Shown in pieces: positions 9,682-18,438 of a DNA stretch of 62,743 nucleotides (the first letter of the stretch is position 1; every line of letters starts with the position of its first letter). A program made the translations under genes and the position numbers. This DNA comes from Collinsella sp. (lineage in GTDB: Bacteria; Actinomycetota; Coriobacteriia; Coriobacteriales; Coriobacteriaceae): assembly GCA_019424965.1 (NCBI GenBank), contig JAHYYL010000004.1, forward strand, positions 18,209 to 80,951, in the 5' to 3' direction. The notes beneath the pieces are model-generated. The model was not told where the DNA came from. It was given only the letters and a program-made list of their open reading frames with translations, and ran no database searches.

Positions 9682-11433
9682 TCACCGTCTGGGTTTTTGC
9701 GCGCCGCGCGCCGCGACGGGAAGCTCAAAGGCAAAACCCATCGACAGCAAAAACCATACGAGCGCGTATGTTGCAATTAAGGCGGCAACAAAGCCGCTCG
9801 CTACGGCGCGCTGGGAAAACACGGTGCATGCAACCGCAATCAGCACCGGAACCTCGCAGGCAGAAAGCGCCAGTACGCCATGCAGGAACCCCGTGCGACG
9901 ATCGTGCGCCATGGCGCCGGCGGCAATACCCGCCATGCCCGGCAGCGCCAGCGCGAGCGCGGCAACGATACCCGGCAGCGTACCGGACCACGAAATGTAC
10001 CCCACGGCAACCGTCGCACGAGCACCAGACGCCAGCAGTGCCGCCGACACCACCACAACGGCCCATACGAGGCCGCAGGCAGACGCAGCGCCGATCATCG
10101 CAGCGCGACGGACCACGCGGCCGGACGCGTCCATGGGACAGGGCGTGAGCGGCTCGCCGCGAAGCGAGCGACCGACGTTTTGCGCGTAGTGGTCGCAAAA
10201 CGTCGTAAGCGCCGCCTCCACCGCGGCGGGCTCGGGACGATCGCCCTGATTACACGACAGGCAGGCCATCACCACATCGAACAGCTGAGCGTCGACAAAC
10301 GCCAGCGCATCGCGCAGATCCTCGGAATTTGGATCGAGCCCCAGCTGCTGAGCCTGTTCGGCCGCGGCAAGTGCCACATCGGGCTCGCGTCGCAGCAGTT
10401 GCGTCAAGTCGCAGCCGGGCGCGTGGGCGCCGACGGGATAATCGGGCAGCGTATCCATCTTGAGACGATAAGGGCTGGCGATATCGCGCGTCTTTTTGCG
10501 CGAGCCCGAAGTACCCGACGTGCCCGGCGCTACTTCGTACGGCGCGACACCGGCGATGAGCTCATAGACCGTGCTCGCCGCGGCATACACGTCGATTGCC
10601 GGCGACATGCGCAAAACGCGCAGGTCGGCAATATCGTCGGTGAGCATCTCGGGCGGAGCGTAGGCGACCGTCGCTCGGCGCAACGTGGCGTAGCGCTCTG
10701 TAAAGGACTCCTTGCCGCCGGTTCCCGCCACCGCAGAGGCAGGCTCGAGCGCCAGCGACGAGCCAAAGTCGATCAGGCACAGGTCAAAGGTGCCCTCGGC
10801 AAGCTGCCGGTCAAGCGGTAGACGCGCCGTACGCACCATAATATTAGCAGGCGAGATATCGCGATGGACAAAGCCCTCACCCACCAGGCTCATGCGGCAG
10901 AGCAGATCGAACAGGTCGCGACCCAGACGTGCCGCCACAAGCGGCGACAGGCGCCCGGCATCATCTACGGCAAGGCGCGAGCGCAGGCGGGCGAGCGTCT
11001 CGCCCTCGACCCATTCCATGACAATCGCAGGGACGCCGTCGACCTCGCCCCATCCGTAGAGGCGGGGAAAGCCCTTAAGGCCCGAAAGGGCGCGGTGGCA
11101 TTCGTATTCCTCGCGAAACGCCGCCTTGAACTTGGCGACCAGCGCCTCGCGGGCTACATCGTCATCAAATTCGTCGCGCGTTGGCAAGATGAGCTGTTTG
11201 AGCGCCACGGCCTCGCCCTGCGCGTTGACGGCACGCGTCACACGGCCGATACCGCCGCGGCGCATGGTGGCGTCATCGGCAAACAGCATCGTAAAACGGC
11301 GCAGGTAGGCGGGAAGCTCATCCGGGCTCAGCGCAATAGCAGGCTCAAACCCTCCAACGCGCGCCAGGCGCAGGCCCACCATAGGGTCGCGGTCTAGCGC
11401 GCACGATGCGCTAGAAGCAAGGCTATTCGTCAT
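9682..11433 (-). CDS. Membrane Ser/Thr protein kinase with apparent -1 frameshift at the 3' end
   Basis: As annotated the frame gives 583 residues. Kinase motifs are VALKQL (K79), FVHRDISPANIMV (D192), IDFGSS (D222) and YAPPEML; the subdomain VIb Lys is Ser. About four hydrophobic segments follow after residue 430. The start overlaps the stop of the upstream gene (ATGA). The TGA at 9684-9682 comes right after a CAAAAACCC run. A -1 shift at AAA (9696-9694) opens 34 further codons with neighbour-like GC3, ending TAG 9592-9590, just 3 bp before the FHA gene; the zero frame there would be almost pure Arg/Pro. The real product is probably 614 residues. Indel, sequencing error or programmed slip cannot be told apart here. 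Confidence 0.85.
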   Translation of the reverse strand: MTNSLASSASCALDRDPMVGLRLARVGGFEPAIALSPDELPAYLRRFTMLFADDATMRRGGIGRVTRAVNAQGEAVALKQLILPTRDEFDDDVAREALVAKFKAAFREEYECHRALSGLKGFPRLYGWGEVDGVPAIVMEWVEGETLARLRSRLAVDDAGRLSPLVAARLGRDLFDLLCRMSLVGEGFVHRDISPANIMVRTARLPLDRQLAEGTFDLCLIDFGSSLALEPASAVAGTGGKESFTERYATLRRATVAYAPPEMLTDDIADLRVLRMSPAIDVYAAASTVYELIAGVAPYEVAPGTSGTSGSRKKTRDIASPYRLKMDTLPDYPVGAHAPGCDLTQLLRREPDVALAAAEQAQQLGLDPNSEDLRDALAFVDAQLFDVVMACLSCNQGDRPEPAAVEAALTTFCDHYAQNVGRSLRGEPLTPCPMDASGRVVRRAAMIGAASACGLVWAVVVVSAALLASGARATVAVGYISWSGTLPGIVAALALALPGMAGIAAGAMAHDRRTGFLHGVLALSACEVPVLIAVACTVFSQRAVASGFVAALIATYALVWFLLSMGFAFELPVAARGAQKPRR

Positions 11434-12311
11434 AGGGCGATCGCCGCCACATTGTTATTGAAGTTGTTGAGCGCGACGTTATCGTCGCCGTAATGTCCGA
11501 CCCATTGACACAGGTTTGTGTAGCAGCCCCAAAGGTTGGCGAATTGTCGATACCACTTTGACTGGGGAGGAAACGTCTGCCGGCCAAACTCGGCACGGAT
11601 GACAAACATGTCATTGACCAGGCTATCGCATGGTCCGGTGTCGCCCGTGGCGTTATAGGTCGACACCACGCTATTGGCGCGGGCGACATAGCCATCGAGC
11701 ATGTTGTATTTGGTCACGAGCCAACTGTGGATACTCTCCTCCTCGGCAGCCGAGAGGCTACCCGTGCCCGTGTCCCCGCCGGCATCGCCGTCCGTCGAGC
11801 CACCACTCGAAGATCCACCGCCAGAGGCGGAGCCCGAACCGGTGCCAGAACCGGACCCGTCCGAGCCGCCGGGCTTACCCGCCTGCTGCGTATCCTGCTC
11901 CTTCTGCTGCTCCGCTTTGTTAATGACAGAAGCCACGTTGTTATTGGAAAGCTTCGTAATGACCTTGGTGTTGGTGAGCACGATGGTCTTGCCGTTTGCC
12001 AGCGTGATCTCGTTAGACGCCTGCTCGCCCTCGTCAGCAGGATCGACGCCAAACACGGTGCGCCCGACCACGCTCGCCCATGCATATCCGGTTGTCGTCC
12101 CCAGGTCGTTCTTGGCCTTGCGCCCTATATGCAACTCGCGCGCAGCATGCGCCTGCACCATGGACGGCACCGTCATGCCATAGGCCGAGACGCCGGCAAC
12201 GACGAGCGCCAGCGAGCACGACAGCAGCACGTACGCCCGAGGCGCCAGGCCCAGCCGGCGTCGTATGCGCACCGCGGTGCCACGCTTTGTCTGAGTGCCC
12301 CCGGGTCGCAT
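11430..12311 (-). CDS. Single-pass exported protein, first gene of kinase/FHA operon
   Basis: 293 residues. A basic cytosolic start is followed by one membrane segment (AYVLLSCSLALVVAGVSAYG, about residues 25-45). The outer part has an acidic region, then a Gly/Ser-rich linker (about residues 145-185) and a C-terminal domain with Cys in GPCDSL and WGCYTNLC that could form disulfides. I do not recognise the family. ATG 12311 follows AGAGGAGA; a longer in-frame opening reaching 12428 lacks a site. Its TGA overlaps the kinase ATG, so sensor-like exported protein and kinase are coupled, suggesting an outside signal or kinase substrate. Confidence 0.75.
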   Translation of the reverse strand: MRPGGTQTKRGTAVRIRRRLGLAPRAYVLLSCSLALVVAGVSAYGMTVPSMVQAHAARELHIGRKAKNDLGTTTGYAWASVVGRTVFGVDPADEGEQASNEITLANGKTIVLTNTKVITKLSNNNVASVINKAEQQKEQDTQQAGKPGGSDGSGSGTGSGSASGGGSSSGGSTDGDAGGDTGTGSLSAAEEESIHSWLVTKYNMLDGYVARANSVVSTYNATGDTGPCDSLVNDMFVIRAEFGRQTFPPQSKWYRQFANLWGCYTNLCQWVGHYGDDNVALNNFNNNVAAIAL

Positions 12312-12554
12312 GCGCTCTCCTCTAACAAAAACACGCCGCTCAGGAGCGGCGCATTCATTCATATCCATATGTGAGTGTATCAGCGAATCTAAAAGGTTGC
12401 GCAACGAATGAGCAAATACGGAGTACAAACGGCCCCATCCACGCGATAAGCGAAAGTAGAGCAGGTTTGTTGCACAACAAACAAGCGAACGCGTGCCTAA
12501 TTATGAGTACCCCGTGCGGCAGAACGGCCGGCCATGCCGCGGAGCACCCGGCGA

Positions 12555-13151
12555 CTAAATCGTGCGACGGGCCTCGATAGCGCGCCCAAGCGTAAGCTCG
12601 TCGGCATACTCCAGGTCGCCGCCCACGGGCAGGCCGCTCGCCAGGCGCGATACCTCAACGCCCAGCGGTTTGATAGTGCGGGCCAGGTAGCTCGCCGTGG
12701 TCTCGCCCTCAATATTGGGGTTGGTGGCGATGATGACCTCGTGGATGTCCTCGCGGCCCAAGCGTGCCAGCAGCTCGCGAATGTGCAGCTGCTCGGGGCC
12801 AATCTTGTCCATGGGACTGATCACGCCGCCCAATACGTGGTAGAGACCGTGGTAGCTGCCCGTGCGCTCAATCGCCTGGACATCGCGCGGCTCGCCCACC
12901 ACGCAAATGCGAGTGGTGTCGCGCATCGAATCCTGACAGATGGAGCACTCGTCGGCCGTGGCGTAGTTAAAGCAGCGGCTGCAAAAGTGAACCTCCTGCT
13001 TAACCTCCAGGATGGCCTCGGCCAGGCGGCGCGCCTCCTCGGCGTCAGCCTCCAACAGGTAATAGGCGATGCGCTGGGCCGACTTGGGGCCAATGCCCGG
13101 CAGGCGGCCCAGCTCATCGAGCAGTTTTTGCAGACTATGGTTGGCACTCAT
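12555..13151 (-). CDS. recR: Recombination mediator RecR
   Basis: 198 residues, the normal RecR length. It acts with RecF/RecO in loading RecA at gaps. Seen in order: helix-hairpin-helix (LGRLPGIGPKSAQRIAYYLL), a C4 zinc finger (CSRCFNYATADECSIC), Toprim domain beginning ICVVGEPRDVQAIERTG, and the C-terminal SRLASGLPVGGDLEYADELT. ATG 13151 starts 13 bp after the ybaB stop without a clear Shine-Dalgarno, so translation probably depends on ybaB. Confidence 0.97.
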   Translation of the reverse strand: MSANHSLQKLLDELGRLPGIGPKSAQRIAYYLLEADAEEARRLAEAILEVKQEVHFCSRCFNYATADECSICQDSMRDTTRICVVGEPRDVQAIERTGSYHGLYHVLGGVISPMDKIGPEQLHIRELLARLGREDIHEVIIATNPNIEGETTASYLARTIKPLGVEVSRLASGLPVGGDLEYADELTLGRAIEARRTI

Positions 13152-13164
13152 ATATACGCGTGTC

Positions 13165-13485
13165 TTAGAACGGCATGCCCGGGATGTTGAGGCCACCGGT
13201 GATGGCGCCCATCTGCTTGTTGGCGAGCTCGTTGACGCCGCGAACGGCCTCGTTGACAGCAGCCATGATCATGTCCTGCAGCATATCGACGTCCTCGGGG
13301 TCGAGCGCATCGGGGTCGATGGTGAGGTTGACGAGCTCCATCTCGCCGTTGACGGTCACCTTGACCATGCCGCCGCCGGCAGAGGCGTCGACGGTCTGGG
13401 ACTTGAGGTTCTCCTGCGCGGCGGCAAGCTGCTCCTGCATCTTGCGGGCCTGCTTCATCATCTGCTGCATGTTCATACCGGCCAT
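13165..13485 (-). CDS. ybaB: Nucleoid-associated protein YbaB/EbfC
   Basis: 106 residues, typical for the family of small dimeric DNA-binding proteins commonly encoded between dnaX and recR. Motifs: MQQMMKQARKMQEQL, VTVNGEMELVNLTIDP, EDVDMLQDMIMAAVNEA and a GGLNIPGMPF tail. AAAGGAG precedes the start. It is co-transcribed with recR. The usual dnaX neighbour is present upstream but separated by an opposite-strand gene. Confidence 0.95.
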   Translation of the reverse strand: MAGMNMQQMMKQARKMQEQLAAAQENLKSQTVDASAGGGMVKVTVNGEMELVNLTIDPDALDPEDVDMLQDMIMAAVNEAVRGVNELANKQMGAITGGLNIPGMPF

Positions 13486-13825
13486 AATGGCTCCTTTACG
13501 TGCGGCCGCACGCCGAGCTGCAAGGGCAGCCGGAGCACGGCGGGACTTTCAAACGCAAAAATCGTACCACGGCGCAAGGCCAGCGAGCGGGGCGGACACG
13601 CTACCTCAGTCGATATACATGTCCTGGAGTGCAAGCCTCACCCAAAGATTATGCAAAGTTGAATAATTCGCATCTGCATAATATCGAAAGCAAAATCTTG
13701 TAGAGCCGGAACCCGGCATTTTCTGCATCCAGCTAGATAGCAAAATGCTAAACCGCCGCTCGAGGTGGCGCTCATGACGGCATGGTAAAATTTAATTGTC
13801 AAAGATAGCAATTTGGAGGTGCCCC
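13486..13825. other. Divergent promoter region of ybaB and the 13826 gene
   Basis: About 340 bp without a supported gene. It must contain the ybaB-recR promoter on the minus strand and the promoter of the plus-strand membrane protein; the stretch 13655-13800 is AT-richer. No clear boxes or repeats stood out. Confidence 0.4.
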
Positions 13826-14299
13826 ATGAATGCCCCCGACGCGCTCCAAAACATCCGTTCAAAACACCCCGTTGCATATGTGGTTCTCTATCTCTTTGTC
13901 GGCTGGGCATTGCTGGTTGTCATCACCCATGCCATAGCCTTTGGAGCAGAACTGCTGATAGCCAGCTCGGACCAGCCCGTCGTCAAATGGGAAGCGACCG
14001 ATGAGTGCACCGACGGGACCCGGACCGTTTACTACAACAGCCCGTCCCTTTACCAAGAGCTCAAGGTCAAGATAAAAGATTCCAAGATTGTTGATGCCGA
14101 GCCAGGCTCTTTTTTGACAATCGGAGCAGTTGCCAACGACATGCAAGTCGAGTACACAGACAGCCGTGCGACGTATCGTGTCGACCTCAGCACCCTAGGA
14201 CGACCGTCGCGTACCTGCCTGCTCGAATGCGAGATACGCGGCACAACGTTACACATGTCCGAAATACAGATGCGCCCGGACAAAGAGACCTCTTCTTGA
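13826..14299 (+). CDS. Small single-pass membrane protein, unknown
   Basis: 157 residues with one hydrophobic segment at about residues 15-42 (VAYVVLYLFVGWALLVVITH) and an outer domain of about 110 residues that ends with LECEIRGTTLHMSEIQMRP. No family recognised. ATG 13826 is preceded by GGAGGT at 5 nt. It lies on the opposite strand between dnaX and ybaB and converges on dnaX with 21 bp between stops, breaking the usual dnaX-ybaB-recR run. Its codon use is less GC-biased than dnaX, so it may be a later insertion. Confidence 0.75.
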   Translation: MNAPDALQNIRSKHPVAYVVLYLFVGWALLVVITHAIAFGAELLIASSDQPVVKWEATDECTDGTRTVYYNSPSLYQELKVKIKDSKIVDAEPGSFLTIGAVANDMQVEYTDSRATYRVDLSTLGRPSRTCLLECEIRGTTLHMSEIQMRPDKETSS

Positions 14300-14320
14300 G
14301 CAGCATACCCGCCCGCACGG

Positions 14321-16831
14321 TTACTCCACCGGTTTGAAGATAGTGGACTGACCGAAGACGCTGCGGATGAGGGCTTTGGCCTCGTCCTCGGTCTGCGGGA
14401 TGCTCGGGGCTGCGCCCTGATGGCCGAAGGGGCTGCCGGCGCCGGGGTTGGACTCCCAAGGGGCAGCGGGGGCGTCATCGCTTGCGGGAGCAGACGTCGC
14501 AGCTGCGGGAGCCGCGGCTGAAGCGGCGAGCTTGGGAGCGGACGTCGCACCCGGCACGTCGAACGGGGGCAGATCGTCCCCGCCCGCATCGGCAGCAAAA
14601 CCGCCGACCATGGCGTCGTCGTAGGGCACCTGCTCGGATTCCCACGGCGCAGCCTGTGCAGACGGTTGAGCCATGGGAGCGGACGAGCGCTCGGGCGCAC
14701 GGGGCGCGGGCTCGGTCGGGAGCTTGCCCGTGGCAGGAGCGCCGGCAGGGTTGTCGGAGCGTAGCCAGGGGGCCTTGGCCAGGTCGGATGACTTGGGTGC
14801 AGGCGTGGCAGCGGGCTTGGGCGCGGAAATCGGAGCAGCCGGTTTGGGCGCAGTGGGTTCAGGCGCCGACGGGGTCGGTGCCGCTATCGGCGCTGCTTGT
14901 GGCTGCGTCGCGCTGGCGCTCGAGGATACAGGGGCCGCCGAGGACACGGGTTGCGGGTCCACAGATACCGCAGCCCGTGCAGATGGAGAATGCTCCTCAT
15001 GTTGAGGAGCCGGCGTGCCACCCCCATCCAGGACATAGTCGACGGTACGACGACCGAAGACCGCACTGACTGTCGGCAGGACCACCGACTGCGTGTCGGC
15101 GCGTCCAAGCATCTTGATGGCAAAGGTCGAGCCCGCGGGGAACGAGACCGTGAGCCTGGAGCCGTCGTCAGCCGTGGCGCGGGCATTGAGCAAAAGCCCC
15201 GCGTAGGAAGCCTGACGCGCCTTGACACGCTCGACAACCTCGGCCCATTTGCGCTGCAGCTCTCCGGCATCCTCGACCGCGGGCGTCTCGGCAGTACCGG
15301 CGGCGGCAACCTGGGCGGCATTGTTGGACTGGGGCTTAGGTGCCGGAGCGGTGGCAGGCGCGGGAGCCGCAACGGGCTGAGGCGTCGGAGTCGGCGCAGG
15401 CTGAGGTGCAGGCGCTGCAGGCTTGGAAGCTGACACGGACGCAGAACGGGACGCAGGCTGGGCAGCCGGAACAGCAGCACCACGGTCCCAAGGCATACCG
15501 CCCTGGCGCGCGGACGTAGCAGCGGGGGCAGCGGATGCCGCCGGAGCGGCAGCACGAGCGCCCGAAATTAGCGTCGGCTGTTGGGCAGCAGCGGGTACGG
15601 ATGCTGCAGGCGCGGCGGCCTGAGCAGCAGCCACGCTCGCCGGCACGGCGCCGTTGGCAACCATGGCCTCCAAGCGGGCCACGCGCTCGGCCAATGCCTC
15701 AATCGTTAAATCGGCCTCGGGACGTGCCAGGCGCGTGCAGGCGATCTCGAGCACCAGGCGCACGTCGCTCGCGCCCCTCATCTCCAGTGCGGCATCGTCG
15801 AGCACCGTCAGCACACGGGCCAGGCGGTCGGCAGGATGCTCGCCAAAGGCAGCGGCCTCGGCAGCAAGCGCCTCGGCCTGCTCGGAGCCGCCCTCAAACA
15901 GCTCGGCACGGGCACCGGCAACGCAGGCAACGTACACGTCACGCACATGCGCCACCAGGTCGCGCGTCAGCTCCAGCAGGTCGTTTCCTTCCTCGACCTG
16001 CGCACGGATCAGTCCATAGAGCTCGGCAACATCGCGATCGGCAATGGCGCGGGAAAACTCGCCCAGAATCTGGTCCGAAACCTCGCCTAAAAGCGAGCGG
16101 GCGTCGTCCGCATGCACAGAACCGTTGCCAAAGACGCTCAGCTGCTCCAGCGTGGACAGCGCGTCGCGCATACCGCCCTTGGCATGGCGCGCCACGATAG
16201 CCAGCGCCTCATCGTCGTAATCGAAGCCCTCCTGCTCGCACACGTATGCCAGGCGACGCTCGATATCCTCGTTGCCGATGCGATGGAAATCGAAACGCTG
16301 GCAGCGCGAGAGGATGGTCTCCAGAATCTTTTGCGGGTCGGTGGTGCACAGCACAAAGATCACGTGTGCCGGCGGCTCCTCGAGCGTCTTGAGCAGCGCG
16401 TTGAACGCCGCCGTCGTGAGCATGTGGACCTCGTCGATGATATAGATCTTGTACTTGCCGCGCACCGGGGCAAAGTTGACGGAGTTGATGATTTCCTCGC
16501 GCACATTGTCCACGCCCGTGCGGGAGGCGGCATCGAGCTCGTAGACATCGGGGTGGTTACCCTCGGCAATGAGCTCGCACTCCTCGCAAGTACCGTCGGG
16601 CATGCAGCCGCTTGCACCCTCGGCGCGCGCCGCCTCGGCATTGCGGCACAGCAGCGCCTTGGCCAGAATGCGCGCCATGGTGGTCTTGCCCGTGCCGCGC
16701 GGTCCGCAGAACAGGTAGGCGTGGGACAGGCGCCCCTCGGTGATGGCGTGCTCGAGCGTCGAGACGATATGCTGCTGGCCCACCACGGAGTCAAAGGTGA
16801 GCGGGCGATACTTTCGGTACAACGATTCCAT
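14321..16831 (-). CDS. dnaX: DNA polymerase III subunits gamma/tau
   Basis: 836 residues. The clamp-loader ATPase occupies about the first 370: LYRKYRPLTFDSVVGQQHIV, Walker A GPRGTGKTT, a Cys-rich zinc module, IIDEVHML Walker B, LCTTDPQKI sensor 1 and SRCQRFDFHRI. The remainder is very Ala/Pro-rich linker interrupted by a tau-type domain (WAEVVERVKARQASYAGLLL, about residues 540-620). ATG 16831 with GGGGGAG upstream begins at the family-conserved MESLYRKYRP; an in-frame extension of 37 codons is not family-like. No AAAAAAG slip site was noticed, so gamma by frameshift is not suggested. Divergent from the YcxB-like gene across 116 bp. Confidence 0.96.
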   Translation of the reverse strand: MESLYRKYRPLTFDSVVGQQHIVSTLEHAITEGRLSHAYLFCGPRGTGKTTMARILAKALLCRNAEAARAEGASGCMPDGTCEECELIAEGNHPDVYELDAASRTGVDNVREEIINSVNFAPVRGKYKIYIIDEVHMLTTAAFNALLKTLEEPPAHVIFVLCTTDPQKILETILSRCQRFDFHRIGNEDIERRLAYVCEQEGFDYDDEALAIVARHAKGGMRDALSTLEQLSVFGNGSVHADDARSLLGEVSDQILGEFSRAIADRDVAELYGLIRAQVEEGNDLLELTRDLVAHVRDVYVACVAGARAELFEGGSEQAEALAAEAAAFGEHPADRLARVLTVLDDAALEMRGASDVRLVLEIACTRLARPEADLTIEALAERVARLEAMVANGAVPASVAAAQAAAPAASVPAAAQQPTLISGARAAAPAASAAPAATSARQGGMPWDRGAAVPAAQPASRSASVSASKPAAPAPQPAPTPTPQPVAAPAPATAPAPKPQSNNAAQVAAAGTAETPAVEDAGELQRKWAEVVERVKARQASYAGLLLNARATADDGSRLTVSFPAGSTFAIKMLGRADTQSVVLPTVSAVFGRRTVDYVLDGGGTPAPQHEEHSPSARAAVSVDPQPVSSAAPVSSSASATQPQAAPIAAPTPSAPEPTAPKPAAPISAPKPAATPAPKSSDLAKAPWLRSDNPAGAPATGKLPTEPAPRAPERSSAPMAQPSAQAAPWESEQVPYDDAMVGGFAADAGGDDLPPFDVPGATSAPKLAASAAAPAAATSAPASDDAPAAPWESNPGAGSPFGHQGAAPSIPQTEDEAKALIRSVFGQSTIFKPVE

Positions 16832-16947
16832 GGGTGCTCCCCCGGGTATACTGAGTCTTGTTGCCGCGGCGGCCATGCGGTCGCACGGCATACTGCATTC
16901 CATAATAACCCGTACGGCGAGCCCGCCGCGATAGGAGTCCAAAGAGC

Positions 16948-17664
16948 ATGGCAGACGCAGAGAGCAACCTCGTTCCCTCCGAAGCAGCCGACCAGGTCGA
17001 GGTCGCGCTCGAGGAGCAGGCCGCAGCCGACGACGGCATCCTGTACCTCAACGAGTACCAATACGAAAACGACCTCGTCACCGACTTCGCCCGCCTGGTC
17101 GCCTCGCCCAGGCGTCGCGGCTCGCTGTATGTCGCCGCGGCAATTGCCGCGCTCATCGGCATCGGCATGCTGGTGGCCGGCGGCAACTGGATCAAGTTTG
17201 GCGTCGTCTTGATCGTATTCGGCGCCTTTTTGGCCTGGTGGAGCAAAAACCTGCACCACACCCTCGCCCGCGACTTTATCGACGCCGTTGAGGCCGACGA
17301 GTCCATGGGTGGCCGCTATCGCCGCGTCGCCGCCAACGAGGACGGCCTGATGGTTTGGGGCACGAGCGGCAAGTCGCAGTTCTTCCCGTTTGAAAAGCTC
17401 GACCACGTGCTCGACGGCGAGCGCATCTTTGTGGCCATGTTCGCCGACCAGGGCGTGACGATCCCTAAGGACACCTTTGTCCGCGGCGATGCCGAGCAGT
17501 TCGGTCCCTTCCTTAAGGCGCGCATCAACAAAAAGCTCCGCATCGAGACCAAACGCAAGAAGATGAAGGCAGAAAAGGCCGCTGCCGAAGCAAAACAGGG
17601 CGACAAGCCCCAGGAGACCAAGGGCAAGCAGCGCAAGCAGAAGAAGAGCAAGAAGAAGCGGTAG
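16948..17664 (+). CDS. YcxB-like membrane protein
   Basis: 238 residues. Two adjacent membrane segments lie at about residues 60-98 (LYVAAAIAALIGIGMLVAGG and FGVVLIVFGAFLAWW). A C-terminal cytosolic domain with SQFFPFEKLDHVLDGERIFV and GVTIPKDTFVRGDAEQFGPFL follows, which looks like the YcxB-type PH-like fold. The last about 45 residues are highly Lys-rich. GGAG lies upstream of ATG 16948. Function unknown; family assignment moderate. Confidence 0.75.
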   Translation: MADAESNLVPSEAADQVEVALEEQAAADDGILYLNEYQYENDLVTDFARLVASPRRRGSLYVAAAIAALIGIGMLVAGGNWIKFGVVLIVFGAFLAWWSKNLHHTLARDFIDAVEADESMGGRYRRVAANEDGLMVWGTSGKSQFFPFEKLDHVLDGERIFVAMFADQGVTIPKDTFVRGDAEQFGPFLKARINKKLRIETKRKKMKAEKAAAEAKQGDKPQETKGKQRKQKKSKKKR

Positions 17665-17693
17665 GCCGGCCGACACCGAAGGCGCCTCGTCCC

Positions 17694-17731
17694 GCGCCCG
17701 ATTCCGGGCCGGGGCGCCTGGAATCGGGCGC
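17694..17731 (+). terminator. Hairpin after YcxB-like gene
   Basis: GCGCCCGATTCC (17694-17705) pairs with GGAATCGGGCGC (17720-17731). It lies between two convergent genes; there is no U-run, so its strength as a terminator is uncertain. Confidence 0.5.
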
Positions 17732-17769
17732 GCGTACCGCCAATGGACCCGTTTTGCCTTGCTCTCGAG

Positions 17770-18438
17770 CTATTTCACTTCAAACCTTAAGAGCCTCCGC
17801 TCCGGCAGATCGGTCATCTTCATCGTGTAAGTCCCGGGAAATGCTTTCTCAAAACGGACGGTCTCGTAACCTTCGAAATAGTCGTTGGTGTTCTGCATCA
17901 TAAATGGGACGAGCAACTCGTTTTCTGCCCCAACCTCCACGGCAAACGCAGCAGAGCCGCCAAGGACCGGCATGGCTTGCGTTATCAGATCGGTATTGAC
18001 TACAAAATCATAGTTTGGCGCAGACTCCGGGACCAGATGCCAAACATACGCTTTGATTCCACCGTCGATATTATCCCTATTTCTGACACGCATCTTTACG
18101 GCGATAACGCACGTGATGTCGGCATCCTTCAGTCTCGTTTTCGTATCCACGGTGCCATATTTTGAATAATCGTCATGTGCTCGTTTGAGATACTCGCGCG
18201 GCGTGAGCAACTCTGCCCCGTCTATGCAAAACGAATACCCATCAGTCACCACATCCTTCGACCCCAGAAACGCTCCATCCATCGAGAGCCATTCGCCCTC
18301 CGCGTAATATTTCTCAGGAATGACCGTCCGGTTCCCGTTAACGACGCTCACCCTCATGCCCGCAAGGCCGGCAGCAGCACAGCAAAAAAGCGCGAGCGCC
18401 GATCTTCTCGTCCACAGGGTCTTCTTCATCGCGCTCAC
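17770..18438 (-). CDS. Exported DUF5028-like protein of peptide-export cluster
   Basis: 222 residues from GTG 18438, or 219 from ATG 18429. A signal peptide with two adjacent Cys (ALALFCCAAAGLAG) is followed by EKYYAEGEWLSMDGAFL and DGYSFCIDGAELLTPREYL, the arrangement I associate with DUF5028 proteins found beside bacteriocin-type ABC transporters. The GTG overlaps the stop of the ABC ATPase gene (GTGA), so it is the last gene of the operon. It could be an immunity or accessory factor at the cell surface; that role is inferred from context. Confidence 0.7.
   Translation of the reverse strand: MSAMKKTLWTRRSALALFCCAAAGLAGMRVSVVNGNRTVIPEKYYAEGEWLSMDGAFLGSKDVVTDGYSFCIDGAELLTPREYLKRAHDDYSKYGTVDTKTRLKDADITCVIAVKMRVRNRDNIDGGIKAYVWHLVPESAPNYDFVVNTDLITQAMPVLGGSAAFAVEVGAENELLVPFMMQNTNDYFEGYETVRFEKAFPGTYTMKMTDLPERRLLRFEVK

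Noticed and set aside
14321..15600. Programmed frameshift site in dnaX giving gamma
   Set aside because: No AAAAAAG-type slippery heptamer with a following hairpin was noticed in the linker region.
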